Part shown: positions 8,795-17,981 of the stretch, piece by piece
Numbering within the stretch: the stretch's first letter is position 1
Layout of the letters: each line of letters opens with the position of its first letter
Assembly: GCA_018696395.1 (NCBI GenBank)
Contig: JABHQR010000011.1
Location: 124,001-188,000, forward strand
Reading direction: 5' to 3'
DNA: 64,000 bases
DNA from: an archaeon
Lineage (GTDB): Archaea > Nanobdellota > Nanobdellia > Woesearchaeales > GW2011-AR9
Position numbers and translations under genes: made by a program
The notes under the pieces: model-generated
What the model saw: the letters and a program-made list of their open reading frames with translations, nothing else
Databases searched by the model: none
What the model was told of the DNA's origin: nothing

Positions 8795-9199
8795 TTATCT
8801 CAATTTTTTACTTTCGCATTTTTTACAAGTCCCATAATAAAATATATCTACTTTATTTGGTTTAAATTCATTACATTCAAATTTTCTGAATGCGTATTTG
8901 GATATCTTTTCATTGAAAAAATCAAATACTTTATTACAACAATTACAAATTCCATGTTGATGGTTTTTAATATATGCATCAAATCTAAATTCTTTATTTA
9001 TTTCAAATCTAAGAACTCTTCCTTGGTCAGCCATTAAATTGAGGTTTCGATAAACAGTAGCAAGAGTGAGGTTAGGGTATTGTCCTGCTACTGCTCGAAA
9101 GACCTCTTCCGCGTTAGGATGTGTTTTTACTGATTTTAAATATGATAGTATAGCTTTTCTTTGTGGTGTTTCACGACGGTGTACACATCTATTTTTCAT
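8795..9199 (-). CDS. perR: PerR-like peroxide-sensing repressor (Fur family)
   Basis: A 134-residue Fur-family protein: N-terminal winged helix (LTLATVYRNLNLM) and C-terminal dimer/metal domain. The regulatory metal ligands of PerR can be placed with correct spacing: H27 (HPNA), D74 (RFDA), H80, H82 (NHQH) and D93 (VFDF). The Asp at the last position is characteristic of PerR, where Fur has Glu. Structural zinc is held by C85/C88 and C125/C128. It probably senses peroxide by oxidation of an iron-ligating His and represses itself and the downstream redox genes. GGGGGT precedes the ATG, and an inverted repeat overlaps its promoter. Confidence 0.85.
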   Translation of the reverse strand: MKNRCVHRRETPQRKAILSYLKSVKTHPNAEEVFRAVAGQYPNLTLATVYRNLNLMADQGRVLRFEINKEFRFDAYIKNHQHGICNCCNKVFDFFNEKISKYAFRKFECNEFKPNKVDIFYYGTCKKCESKKLR

Positions 9200-9217
9200 G
9201 TTAAGTCAAACCCCCTT

Positions 9218-9236
9218 ATCAATAATTGTTATTGAT
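9218..9236. promoter_or_regulatory. Candidate PerR operator (8-3-8 inverted repeat)
   Basis: ATCAATAA and TTATTGAT form a perfect 8-bp inverted repeat with a three-base centre. On the perR strand a TATA box (TTTATAAATA, 9251-9260) lies about 20 bases upstream, so the repeat covers the expected transcription start. This placement, and the AT-rich dyad resembling PerR/Fur boxes, suggest autorepression. Direct binding is inferred. Confidence 0.6.
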
Positions 9237-9360
9237 TGTGTTAGGTGTCTTATTTATAAACCTGATGAATTACTGTTCAAAATTATTCTTTTTTTGCAAT
9301 ACTTGTTAAGTTATGCTCAACTCTTGATTTGTTTCTGAGGAGTAGTATTAGTTCAAAAGA

Positions 9361-9369
9361 TTTATATAA
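9361..9369 (+). promoter_or_regulatory. TATA box of the lipoprotein gene
   Basis: TTTATATAA is centred about 27 bases before ATG 9392. Archaeal transcription starts about 25 bases downstream of this box, so the mRNA would begin at or next to the ATG. This decides the start of the following gene. Confidence 0.6.
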
Positions 9370-9391
9370 CAAGATTAATCTGAAGTTTATT

Positions 9392-10090
9392 ATGAAATTA
9401 AATTATATCTTATTTGGTCTTGGGTTAGGTTTAATCTCCTGTGAGTCTGAACTAGGCGAGAAAAGTTATTTAGGTCAATCTAATGAAAATAAAGCTGAAC
9501 AAATTTCAACTCACGATACTGGGAAAAAAGCAGAACTTAAAGGTGCTCTAAATTGTAATGGCCGTTATGGTAAGAACCCACAAGATTTGTTTGATGCAAT
9601 AGTTAGTTCACCTCATGATGGATTATTGAACTTAAAAAGTAATGAACAAACTCAAGTTGGGTATAATTATGTAAGGGAGTCATTTGGTTTTTCATATGAT
9701 GATTTATTATCTGATTTTGTTGGATTTTATGCTGGGATTCCAAAAAGTAAAAGAGAAGATTTAATCTGTTGGACAAGATATTTAGCGAGAGAATTAGACC
9801 CTGAAAAATGTTTTGATTTTGGGATCATCAAAGAAGCTTATGAACAAACAGAAAAGTCTATCGAGGATAATTATTCTGAAAATATAATCAAGCAAAGAGT
9901 TAGGACTGCAAGAAATTTGAGCACTTTATTTGGTATTAACACTATGAATTTAGAGAAAAATTTATTAGATGTAGCTTATGAAGATGCTTTAGAAAATCAA
10001 GATGATTTTAATAAACTTAATTTTGCAAGATATTTGGCTGAAGGTACTGGTGTGGATGTCTCAATTCATGAAAATCAGATTAATCCTTGA
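9392..10090 (+). CDS. Predicted lipoprotein, unknown function
   Basis: 232 residues. A hydrophobic signal segment ends in GLGLISC, a lipobox-like site with the Cys at about position 17, followed by a polar, Ser/Asn-rich linker and a helical, Cys-containing domain. It is probably anchored outside the membrane. An upstream in-frame TTG (9329) would bury the signal; ATG 9392 fits the TATA spacing. It diverges from perR with about 190 bp between them. Family not recognised. Confidence 0.65.
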   Translation: MKLNYILFGLGLGLISCESELGEKSYLGQSNENKAEQISTHDTGKKAELKGALNCNGRYGKNPQDLFDAIVSSPHDGLLNLKSNEQTQVGYNYVRESFGFSYDDLLSDFVGFYAGIPKSKREDLICWTRYLARELDPEKCFDFGIIKEAYEQTEKSIEDNYSENIIKQRVRTARNLSTLFGINTMNLEKNLLDVAYEDALENQDDFNKLNFARYLAEGTGVDVSIHENQINP

Positions 10091-10111
10091 TTATTATGCG
10101 GTGGTTTAGAA

Positions 10112-10465
10112 TTGGTAAATGAAAAGACAAGATTACATGAAATTGAATATTCTGTTGAAGTTCCATCTATAAACAAAGGAAATTGGAATCACCTTGAATA
10201 TAATCCTAAAACGGTAAAAGCGTTTTATTTTCCACTTGAACAAATAATTCTTGAAGAAAATATTCATAGTAACGGTTCATCTAGTTTATTTGATAAATAT
10301 AATGTGACTAATGGTAGTGATGCATTTACTAAATACTTGAAATTAAGAAAACTAAACAGTTTTAAAGAAAATAATGTGGATGTTTCTAGGACTGTTCTTA
10401 ATTGGGTAGATAATTTTTATCGTGCAAAGAATCCTAATTCTGAAGTAATTGATCTGTTTGAATAA
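10112..10465 (+). CDS. Hypothetical protein
   Basis: A 117-residue soluble protein starting with TTG, with GGTGG just upstream and no in-frame ATG nearby before residue 90. It follows the lipoprotein gene by 21 bases and may be co-transcribed. It has an Asn/Ser-rich middle and a helical end. No family recognised; the unusual start makes the exact N-terminus uncertain. Confidence 0.45.
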   Translation: MVNEKTRLHEIEYSVEVPSINKGNWNHLEYNPKTVKAFYFPLEQIILEENIHSNGSSSLFDKYNVTNGSDAFTKYLKLRKLNSFKENNVDVSRTVLNWVDNFYRAKNPNSEVIDLFE

Positions 10466-10542
10466 GTCATATTTGATAGAAATAATTAAATATAAATTGT
10501 TCTTTTATATAAAAATAAATTATTTTTAAGAGGTGAAAGAAT

Positions 10543-10935
10543 ATGCCAACAATAATACATCAGGAATATATAGTTCAAACAGGAAGTGGTAGTTGTTATA
10601 GGTTAACATTTAAACCAGAAAGTACCAGGTGTAAATTTTCTGCTAAAAAGTTACATTCAGATGCTAGTGATTTCTCACATAACGATTTAGATATAGTGGA
10701 TATTAGACCAGCTGCTGGAAGAAAAGCAAAAAATTTAGTTTATCCAGGTACTTTAAATTTATCTAATATTAAACTTGGTGCGAGGTTAATTTTTACTAAT
10801 ATAATTGGGTTAGATTATAATAAAATGGACATGGAACAATTTTCTCAATTTATGTTGATGAGTAAAAAATGTAAAAGGTCTAACATGATTACTAAGATTT
10901 ATCAACTTAAAGGAAAATTAAAAAAAGATAGTTAA
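10543..10935 (+). CDS. Hypothetical protein
   Basis: A 130-residue basic protein without membrane segments. ATG 10543 has GAGGTG nine bases upstream, and TATA-like AAATATAAA lies further upstream, so it has its own promoter. The N-terminal half looks beta-rich and contains C18 and C30; a KKCKRS segment lies near the end. No family recognised. Confidence 0.55.
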   Translation: MPTIIHQEYIVQTGSGSCYRLTFKPESTRCKFSAKKLHSDASDFSHNDLDIVDIRPAAGRKAKNLVYPGTLNLSNIKLGARLIFTNIIGLDYNKMDMEQFSQFMLMSKKCKRSNMITKIYQLKGKLKKDS

Positions 10936-10967
10936 TTAATTTATACTATTATCCTTTTTTCTTTTAA

Positions 10968-11393
10968 TTATCCAGTCCAACTATTCTCATAAGTTTGACC
11001 ATTGATTTCCATTACTTGGTAACCATTGCCATCTTCATCAAAATAATAATCCATGTTAGCTGAAGTATCGCTAGTTTCAATATCATAAGTAATATGACAA
11101 TATCCCTCATACTTTCCTGATTCAACAATGCCTACTATAATCATTTCAGTATTTGCGTCTAATCCAGTACTTGACCATTCTGCACCTTCTTGACACCAAC
11201 TATCTTCTCCCGATTTGTATTCTACTGTTTGTGTTCCATCTTCAGTTTCAACTACGACTGTTCCTTCAACATCATTTCCGTCAATTTCAACATGAGCATC
11301 TTCTGTTGTGTATTCAACTGTATTTGATTGGCATCCAATTACAAAGAACAGAAGTAATGAAATTGCAAAAATTCCAATAATTTTTTTTCTCAT
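10968..11393 (-). CDS. Small predicted lipoprotein
   Basis: 141 residues starting at ATG 11393, chosen over an in-frame TTG at 11408 because GGAAGG lies nine bases upstream. A classical signal (MRKKI then hydrophobic stretch) ends in VIGC, a lipobox. The mature part is acidic and beta-rich, with WC and YC cysteines that may pair, and aromatic/Gly-rich end. Probably an extracellular membrane-anchored protein. It converges with the preceding gene. Confidence 0.7.
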   Translation of the reverse strand: MRKKIIGIFAISLLLFFVIGCQSNTVEYTTEDAHVEIDGNDVEGTVVVETEDGTQTVEYKSGEDSWCQEGAEWSSTGLDANTEMIIVGIVESGKYEGYCHITYDIETSDTSANMDYYFDEDGNGYQVMEINGQTYENSWTG

Positions 11394-11525
11394 TTTTATA
11401 CCTTCCAATAATTTATTACATATAAGTATAAAACTATTGTTTTTATTATTTATGTATTATAAACCTCTTTTTTATTTTTCTATACACCACAAATTATTTA
11501 AACTAAGTTGTATAAATTTAATTTG

Positions 11526-12248
11526 ATGAAATATAAGTTAATTAAAATTAAGAAAGAATCTAATGGGGTTGTCTGGTTAACTTTTGATGGTCCTAAAATG
11601 GATTTTAAACCAGGCCAGTCACTTATTTTAAAATATGAATTTAAAAATGATAGTGGCAATGAAACAACTACTGAAAATAAAGTGGTAAACAGAATGTATT
11701 CTTTTGCGTCTTCTCCAACTAGGGAGAATATTGAACTTTGTGTCAAAAAAGTTGAAGGCGGGTTAGTTTCATGTGCATTACAAGAAATAATCCCTGGAAC
11801 TGAACTTGGGCTGAAAGGGCCAATTGGTAAATTTTATTTTGATGAAGAAAATGATAAAGATCTTGTAATGATTGGATGTGGGTGCGGGATTGTCCCATTC
11901 TTATCAATTTTAGATTATTTAAATGAAAAAAAGTTAGACATTCCTGTGAAAATATTTATCAGTAATAAAACTCAATGTGATATAATTCACAAAAATAGTT
12001 TAGAAACACTTTCTGCTGAAAATAATAAAGTTAAAATTTTGTTTAATTTAACTAGGGAACCTGAACCTGTTTCTTGTTGCAATAAAATGGGTAGGATTGA
12101 TAAAGGTTATTTGGAATCTAATCTTGATAATGTAAGTGGAAAAACTTTTTTTATATGTGGGACTGATAGTTTTGCAGAATCAATGAAAAAGATTCTATTA
12201 GAAATGAATGTCAAAGAGAGTCAGATCAAAATTTCAGCTTATGGTTAA
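11526..12248 (+). CDS. Ferredoxin-NADP reductase-like flavoprotein
   Basis: A 240-residue FNR-type oxidoreductase. RMYSFASSP (about 57-65) is the FAD-binding RxYS motif; the GCGCGIVPFLSIL segment is the Gly-rich nicotinamide nucleotide site; FICGTDSF near the end is the conserved CG(T/P) motif contacting the nicotinamide. It transfers electrons between NAD(P)H and a one-electron partner such as a ferredoxin or cytochrome; the partner is not visible here. ATG 11526 is preferred to the upstream TTG. A Cys-rich insert (VSCCNK) lies in the NAD domain. Confidence 0.82.
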   Translation: MKYKLIKIKKESNGVVWLTFDGPKMDFKPGQSLILKYEFKNDSGNETTTENKVVNRMYSFASSPTRENIELCVKKVEGGLVSCALQEIIPGTELGLKGPIGKFYFDEENDKDLVMIGCGCGIVPFLSILDYLNEKKLDIPVKIFISNKTQCDIIHKNSLETLSAENNKVKILFNLTREPEPVSCCNKMGRIDKGYLESNLDNVSGKTFFICGTDSFAESMKKILLEMNVKESQIKISAYG

Positions 12249-12297
12249 AGTATGTTTAGAAATGTTGATTTATAATTAATTATATTATTATAAATAA

Positions 12298-13863
12298 ATG
12301 GGGATTAAAATGGATAATACTTCAAATAATAAAAATTCAAACGAAAATATTGATAAAAAGAATTTTAATAATAAAAAAATTAGATCTAATTTCATTAGGC
12401 CAACCTATAAAATGCCTGAAATGAAAAAGATTTCAGAATCTTGTTGGGAAATTCCTATTTCATATAAAGAAGGAATGAAAGTTACTGCCAAAGTAATAGC
12501 TAATGATGAAATTAAAGGTGCTTTAGAAGCTGGTGTGTTTCATCAAATCAGTAATGTGGCAACTTTACCTGGTGTACAAAAAGCAATTTTCTGTATGCCT
12601 GACGCTCATTGGGGGTATGGTTTTCCAATTGGTGGAGTGGCTGCATTTGATCCAGAACAAGGCGGAATTATTTCTCCTGGTGGTATTGGGTTTGATATTA
12701 ATTGTGGGATGAGGTTGGTTCGTACAAATCTTAATATTACTGAAGTTCAACCAAAAATTAAAGAATTGATTGATTTAATTTATCAAAAAGTTCCAGCTGG
12801 TGTTGGTCGTAAAGGTACTGTTAAAATTACTCGTGAAGAGTTTAAAGATGTTGTTGAAAAAGGTGCTAAATGGTGTCTTGAAAAAGGATACGCATGGGAA
12901 TCGGATGTTGAACATATTGAAGATAATGGTTGTATTCCTGGTGCAGATGCAAGTAATGTTTCTGATAAGGCGGTAAGTAGGGGATTTGATCAGTTAGGTA
13001 CTTTAGGTAGTGGTAATCATTATTTAGAAATTCAAGTAGTTAAAGATGAAAATATTTTTGATAGAGAAATTGCACATAAATTGGGTGTTGATAAAGATGG
13101 TCAAATTGTTATAATGATACATTGTGGGTCAAGAGGGTTTGGTCACCAAATTGGTACTGATTATTTAAGACAATTTCTGGATGTTATGCCAAAGTATGGG
13201 ATAAAAATTCTTGATAGGGAATTAGCGTGTGCACCAATTAATAGCCCTGAAGGTAAAGCATATTATTCTGCAATGGCTTGTGCAGCTAACATGGCTTTTG
13301 TTAATAGGCAGATCATAACTTATAGGGTTAGAAAAGCATTTGAACAAGTGTTTGGAAAAACTGCAGAAGAAATGGAAATGGAATTAATTTATGATGTGGC
13401 ACATAATATCGCTAAATTTGAAAAACATATTATTGATGGTAAAGAAAAATTATTGTTAGTGCACCGGAAAGGTGCAACCAGAGCATTTGGTCCTAGCAGG
13501 GCAGAAAGTTTACCTGAAGATTATGCTGATATTGGCCAACCTGTAATTCTTGGTGGAAGTATGGAAACTGGATCTTATTTACTTGTTGGGACAGATAAGT
13601 CTGATGAAAGTTTTGCTTCTACTGCACATGGTGCTGGAAGAGTGTTAAGTCGTATGGCAGCTAAGAAAAAGTATAATGGTGAAGAACTTCAGAAAAAAAT
13701 GATGAGTGAAGGAATTTATGTTAAAGCTGCAAGTATGAAGGGTTTAGCTGAAGAAGCTGGCGGAGCTTACAAAGATATCAATTCTGTTGTTGATAGTTTA
13801 GAAAAAGTAGGTATTACTAAAAAAGTAGTCGCTTTGAAACCAATTGGTAATGTTAAAGGATAA
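12298..13863 (+). CDS. rtcB: RNA-splicing ligase RtcB
   Basis: GTP-dependent ligase joining tRNA halves after intron removal, using 2',3'-cyclic phosphate and 5'-OH ends with Mn2+. Visible motifs are SPGGIGFDINCGMR (metal ligands D133, C136), GSGNHYLE and HCGSRGFGHQ with metal-binding His, and TAHGAGR with H444, which is guanylated. Residues 1-35 are an Asn/Lys-rich extension absent from most RtcB proteins, which usually have about 480 residues. ATG 12310 is a possible alternative start, since GGGG lies nine bases before it. Archaease, the usual partner, is not in this window. Confidence 0.96.
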   Translation: MGIKMDNTSNNKNSNENIDKKNFNNKKIRSNFIRPTYKMPEMKKISESCWEIPISYKEGMKVTAKVIANDEIKGALEAGVFHQISNVATLPGVQKAIFCMPDAHWGYGFPIGGVAAFDPEQGGIISPGGIGFDINCGMRLVRTNLNITEVQPKIKELIDLIYQKVPAGVGRKGTVKITREEFKDVVEKGAKWCLEKGYAWESDVEHIEDNGCIPGADASNVSDKAVSRGFDQLGTLGSGNHYLEIQVVKDENIFDREIAHKLGVDKDGQIVIMIHCGSRGFGHQIGTDYLRQFLDVMPKYGIKILDRELACAPINSPEGKAYYSAMACAANMAFVNRQIITYRVRKAFEQVFGKTAEEMEMELIYDVAHNIAKFEKHIIDGKEKLLLVHRKGATRAFGPSRAESLPEDYADIGQPVILGGSMETGSYLLVGTDKSDESFASTAHGAGRVLSRMAAKKKYNGEELQKKMMSEGIYVKAASMKGLAEEAGGAYKDINSVVDSLEKVGITKKVVALKPIGNVKG

Positions 13864-13941
13864 TTTTTGTTAATTATCTATTTATTTTTTCATGTTCTAG
13901 TTACGTAATTTTTTTATACTACTATTTAATTATTTTTGTTT

Positions 13942-14337
13942 ATGCTTAAAACTAAACCAATATTATCTCTAAAAGAATCGTCAGATGGCTTAAGAATTTC
14001 TATTATGTCAAGGCATACTTTAGAAGATGGGTTGACATCACATCCATTAATTAATACTTCTTGTTATGATTTATGGTTGCCTATATTTGCTCCACCTACA
14101 AAATTGTTAGGAGATTATTACAAACGTGGATTGTCATGGGATGATTTTAGTAATGCATATCAAAATTATTTGAAATTACCAAGGATTAGTGTTGAAGTCC
14201 AGAATTTGGCAGTTAAAAGTCTTAATTACATTGTTACACTTTTATGTGTTGAAGATACTCCTGAATATTGTCATAGGAGACTTTTAGCAGAAGAATGTAA
14301 AAAATATTCACCTCATTTGAGTTTGATTGTAAAATGA
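13942..14337 (+). CDS. DUF488 family protein
   Basis: 131 residues with the family signature near the end (VTLLCVEDTPEYCHRRLLAE as 20 residues), including the CHRR motif. DUF488 proteins are small uncharacterised alpha/beta proteins, some near redox or transport genes. ATG 13942 is chosen over an in-frame TTG six bases earlier because the TATA-like TTTTTTATAC lies about 27 bases upstream. It follows rtcB on the same strand but has its own promoter. Confidence 0.75.
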   Translation: MLKTKPILSLKESSDGLRISIMSRHTLEDGLTSHPLINTSCYDLWLPIFAPPTKLLGDYYKRGLSWDDFSNAYQNYLKLPRISVEVQNLAVKSLNYIVTLLCVEDTPEYCHRRLLAEECKKYSPHLSLIVK

Positions 14338-14385
14338 TTTATTTTTTTAATAATTTATGAGATTATGCTATTGTTTTTAAGTATT

Positions 14386-16170
14386 TCAAACATATCTCCC
14401 TCTAACTAAGTCAATTAAGAATAATGTTGCTTGATTAACCATCACTCTATCATTTACTTGATTACTAATTAAAATTACTTTATCTAAATATTGTTTTGTT
14501 TTATTGAATTGATTCATTTCAAATGCAATGTGGGCAGCATTGTAAAGTGATTGAGGTGTGTTAGAATTTTCAAAATCTTCTAAAGCATATTCTTGTCTTC
14601 CTCTACTTTTATTAGCTATCCCACGACTGTTAAGGGTTGATGATAATAACTGTTTGACTTCATTACTAATACTTTCACCAATTTTTTCTTCAGAATTTAA
14701 TGTTGTTTTGCATGCTCCAATGCATTTACTAAATCTTTGAATTGAACTTAAATTATAATCTCCACATCTACTATACCATTCATATTCTTGGTTTAAAATT
14801 TTACCAATTGAATGGATTAAATTTTTACACGATGCTACTAAAAGTGCTCCTGCTTGACCTTCATTGGATCTTGCTGGGTTTTCTTCAATGGATTCAGTAA
14901 GATAATTAATTGCTTCTTCATATTCAGCTTGATTGATATAAGTGTTAGCAATATTATGTTTACCAATGTAATTATTCATTGTTTTAAAATCTTCAATTGC
15001 TAATTCATATTCCCCTATCTTGTTGTAACAAAACCCCCTTAGATTAAGAAGATCCTTTTTTTGTTCAGTTAAATGTTCTAAATTGATATTATTTTTTAAT
15101 ACTCTTGATTCACTTAAAAAGTCAATAATAGTTATAGATTCAGTTACTTCATCAATAGCTTTTCTTTGATCATTTTGATAAACTGATTCTGCATTTCTGT
15201 AACTATTTAATGCAATTTGGTCCAATTCTTTAATAGAATTTATTACAATGTGGTCCATATTTTTACTTCCATCAATTGCACTTATGAAACACTCAACTGC
15301 TTCATTGATTTTATTTAATCCTAATAAGCCAATTGCTGCATTATAACTTCCAGTTGGTGTCTCTGCCTTCATAAATTCAGTGATTGCTTTATCCTCTTGT
15401 TTTTTGTAGAGATATACATATCCTTTCTTAATTCTGAAATTAGTTAGTTGTTGTTTACCTGGGGATTTTTTTTCATTATAAGTAATCATTTCAACAGATG
15501 GAAACTGTTTTTTAATTGGATTTCTTTGTTCTTTATTTTTTTGATTTTTTTCTTCTTTATTAACTAAATCTTCCAGTAAGTTAATACCCTCATTTATGTC
15601 TTCTAATGAAGAATCAAATTCATTTAAATAACTTGATTTTAAGTCTGCTCTCATATAAAGTACTTTAGTTAGAATATTAATAGCAATGGCATTATAACTA
15701 AATGATAATTGTTGTGTGAATTCTTTTAATTCTCTAGCTGAAATTACAGCTTTATCCATATATTCTTTACTAAAACTTAAATCATCTTTTGTAATACTAA
15801 AATTAGGGTCAAGATGTAAGCTTGCTAATTCAGTATATGCTTGAGTCCTTTCTTTTAATCTTTTATCTAGTGCTAATGTTGAACCTTGTTTTAATGATTG
15901 AGAAATAATTTGATTTGTATATTCAACAATTCTATTAAGGTCAGATAATATTTTTGGTATATCCTTAGTTAAATATAACACTTTTTGTTTAGCAAACAAA
16001 ATTGAAGGGTCTGGATTACCTGATCTTACTGAAAAACTAAATAATTTATTATAAGAATTTTCTGCGATTTGTAATAATTGTTGGGCTTTTTGATGATTTC
16101 CTACATTTAAACTTGCTTCAGCTTCCTTAACAAGATCTTCAATATTAATTTTATCATCTTTATTTCCCAT
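14386..16170 (-). CDS. TPR repeat protein
   Basis: 594 residues built mainly of helix pairs of about 34 residues with the TPR pattern of A-x-x-x-Y and G-x-x-x-A; clear units lie at about 13-45, 238-300, 378-440 and 528-580 (for example YNKIGEYELAIEDFKTM). There is no signal or membrane segment. TPR proteins are protein-binding scaffolds; the partner is unknown. TTTATAAAA about 30 bases before the ATG indicates a nearly leaderless mRNA. Confidence 0.8.
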   Translation of the reverse strand: MGNKDDKINIEDLVKEAEASLNVGNHQKAQQLLQIAENSYNKLFSFSVRSGNPDPSILFAKQKVLYLTKDIPKILSDLNRIVEYTNQIISQSLKQGSTLALDKRLKERTQAYTELASLHLDPNFSITKDDLSFSKEYMDKAVISARELKEFTQQLSFSYNAIAINILTKVLYMRADLKSSYLNEFDSSLEDINEGINLLEDLVNKEEKNQKNKEQRNPIKKQFPSVEMITYNEKKSPGKQQLTNFRIKKGYVYLYKKQEDKAITEFMKAETPTGSYNAAIGLLGLNKINEAVECFISAIDGSKNMDHIVINSIKELDQIALNSYRNAESVYQNDQRKAIDEVTESITIIDFLSESRVLKNNINLEHLTEQKKDLLNLRGFCYNKIGEYELAIEDFKTMNNYIGKHNIANTYINQAEYEEAINYLTESIEENPARSNEGQAGALLVASCKNLIHSIGKILNQEYEWYSRCGDYNLSSIQRFSKCIGACKTTLNSEEKIGESISNEVKQLLSSTLNSRGIANKSRGRQEYALEDFENSNTPQSLYNAAHIAFEMNQFNKTKQYLDKVILISNQVNDRVMVNQATLFLIDLVRGRYV

Positions 16171-16303
16171 TATTTGTTAGAATTTAGTTACTTTTTATAA
16201 ACCTTGCTGTATTAACTACTGTCAAGAAGTTATGGGTTTAAGCTTGTTTGAAATAAATTATTTGTAAGTAAATATTAAATACTCTGGGGAAGTTCTAATT
16301 GAC

Positions 16304-17071
16304 ATGATAATTTCATATTTTGAAGAGTTTCCAAGTAAAAGTAATTTGGATAAATTAAAATTTGTAACTTATAAAACCAAATTGTACATTGCAGCAAAAA
16401 GTTTGTTAGAATTTAATCTGGTTGTGGGGCGTATTAAAAGAGAATATATCCACTCTGCTAAGTTTATTGTTGAGTATGTCTATTGGCCAATTATTGAAAG
16501 GAAAGAAGGTTATTGGATCTCCCCATTTACTAAAAGAGATGCTTTATTAAGGATATTTAGTGAATTAGATTGTGATAAGATTGGTAAAAAAATTAATGTG
16601 ATGTTAGATTTTGAATTGCCTACTACAAAAAACCCATTACTTTACATAACTCAATGTTTGAATTTTTTTAAAAATAAAAAGTTAATTAAAGATTTTATAA
16701 TTAATCATAAAGGTAACGTTTATGCTGCTGAATATCATGTTTTTGGTAAATATAAAGAGAAATTATTACAAATTTTTGGGTTACATTATGATTTGAAGAA
16801 ACTTAAAGTAATTAAGATGTTATATCATTCTATGATGCCAGTTACAGATAATTTTTATAAAAAAGAGTTAAAAAAAGTTAAAGATTCTGGTTGTCTAGCT
16901 GGGTTAGGAACTATTGCAGAAGGGATTTTTGGAATAGAACCGATTTTAAGCCCAGAAAAGTTAGAATTTGATCTTACTTCAGCTAAATATGTTGGTGTAG
17001 AAGAAGTAATCATTTTTAGGTTGGGTGGGATGAATAATAGGTATAATAAAATTGTTAAGAAATTTATTTGA
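16304..17071 (+). CDS. Hypothetical protein
   Basis: 255 residues, soluble, basic, rich in alternating strands and helices (starts ISYFEEFPSK; ends with VEEVIIFRLGGMN). The pattern could be an alpha/beta barrel, but I cannot name the family. TATA-like AATATTAAATAC lies about 28 bases before the ATG. It converges with the kinase-like gene, with one base between the stops. Confidence 0.55.
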   Translation: MIISYFEEFPSKSNLDKLKFVTYKTKLYIAAKSLLEFNLVVGRIKREYIHSAKFIVEYVYWPIIERKEGYWISPFTKRDALLRIFSELDCDKIGKKINVMLDFELPTTKNPLLYITQCLNFFKNKKLIKDFIINHKGNVYAAEYHVFGKYKEKLLQIFGLHYDLKKLKVIKMLYHSMMPVTDNFYKKELKKVKDSGCLAGLGTIAEGIFGIEPILSPEKLEFDLTSAKYVGVEEVIIFRLGGMNNRYNKIVKKFI

Positions 17072-17072
17072 A

Positions 17073-17909
17073 TTATTTATCTTCAGAAAACTTTTTCTTT
17101 CCACGAAGTAAGTGATTTATTTTATCATGAAATTTTTGGTCCATTGGTAATCTTGTTGGATACCATAATCTTCTAGGGCTAAGTGAAGGAGAAACCAATT
17201 TGTATAATTCCTCTCTAACTCCTTCATTTGGATGTGATGCGGCTTTTTCTGCAGCGTGAAATGTTAATTGTTTATTACTTCCTTCTATTGCTTTGTAACT
17301 TAAGTAAACAAATTTAATTAAATCTAATGCTTTTGCTTTGTTAAGATTATTTTCTGGGAGTTTGTAAACATTAGCAAATCCAGTCCAATAAATTTTTCCA
17401 TCATTACCTAATAAAGAATTTTTTGGATGACCATCTCCAACTATTCTATTTCTGTAATGAATGCTGAAAATAGTGTCTAATGCTCCATCTAAAGTTTTTT
17501 TCAATTCAATATAAGTCTGAAGTTCTTGTAACGTTCTTCCAGGAATATGATCTTTGATAATGATTCTTGAATTAATGCAGTCATCACTTTTTGCATAATC
17601 AGCTAAGTTTGGATGTGCTAATCTAGGAACATTAAGTCCTTTTAATGCATCTAATTGGTTAAGTTCATGCAAGTATCTTGAAGAAATCGATTTTAATTCT
17701 CTTGTTCCATAAAAGAATTTGTCTTGAAAAACATAATATGTTTCTGGAATGTTCCCATAGAAGCTTGGTATTTTAACTACTACTTTTTTATTACCTAAAT
17801 CTACTGAGAAAACTTGATTACTTATGTTAGATTGAAATCTTTCTTCAATTCTTAACCCTTTTGGACTTCTCATAAGTCCAAAATAATCTTCAATATCATT
17901 CCATACCAT
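17073..17909 (-). CDS. Kinase-fold protein lacking the DFG Asp (possible pseudokinase)
   Basis: 278 residues resembling the phosphotransferase/RIO-like kinase fold: VVVKIP gives the ATP-lysine K46, HELNQLDAL the helix-C Glu, and IVGDGHPKNSLL the catalytic loop with D159 and N164. The metal-binding loop normally reading I/V-D-F-G/A is YWTGFAN, with G177 where Asp should be. Catalysis may therefore be lost or altered. The catalytic-loop His is also replaced (VGD for HGD). Function is unknown; alternatives are an unusual active small-molecule kinase or a binding protein. Confidence 0.65.
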   Translation of the reverse strand: MVWNDIEDYFGLMRSPKGLRIEERFQSNISNQVFSVDLGNKKVVVKIPSFYGNIPETYYVFQDKFFYGTRELKSISSRYLHELNQLDALKGLNVPRLAHPNLADYAKSDDCINSRIIIKDHIPGRTLQELQTYIELKKTLDGALDTIFSIHYRNRIVGDGHPKNSLLGNDGKIYWTGFANVYKLPENNLNKAKALDLIKFVYLSYKAIEGSNKQLTFHAAEKAASHPNEGVREELYKLVSPSLSPRRLWYPTRLPMDQKFHDKINHLLRGKKKFSEDK

Positions 17910-17981
17910 ATGTTAATTCTCTATGTATCTGGAATATTTAAGTATTACTACTCTTAAGAAGATAAATTGGTTGTTTTGAAT

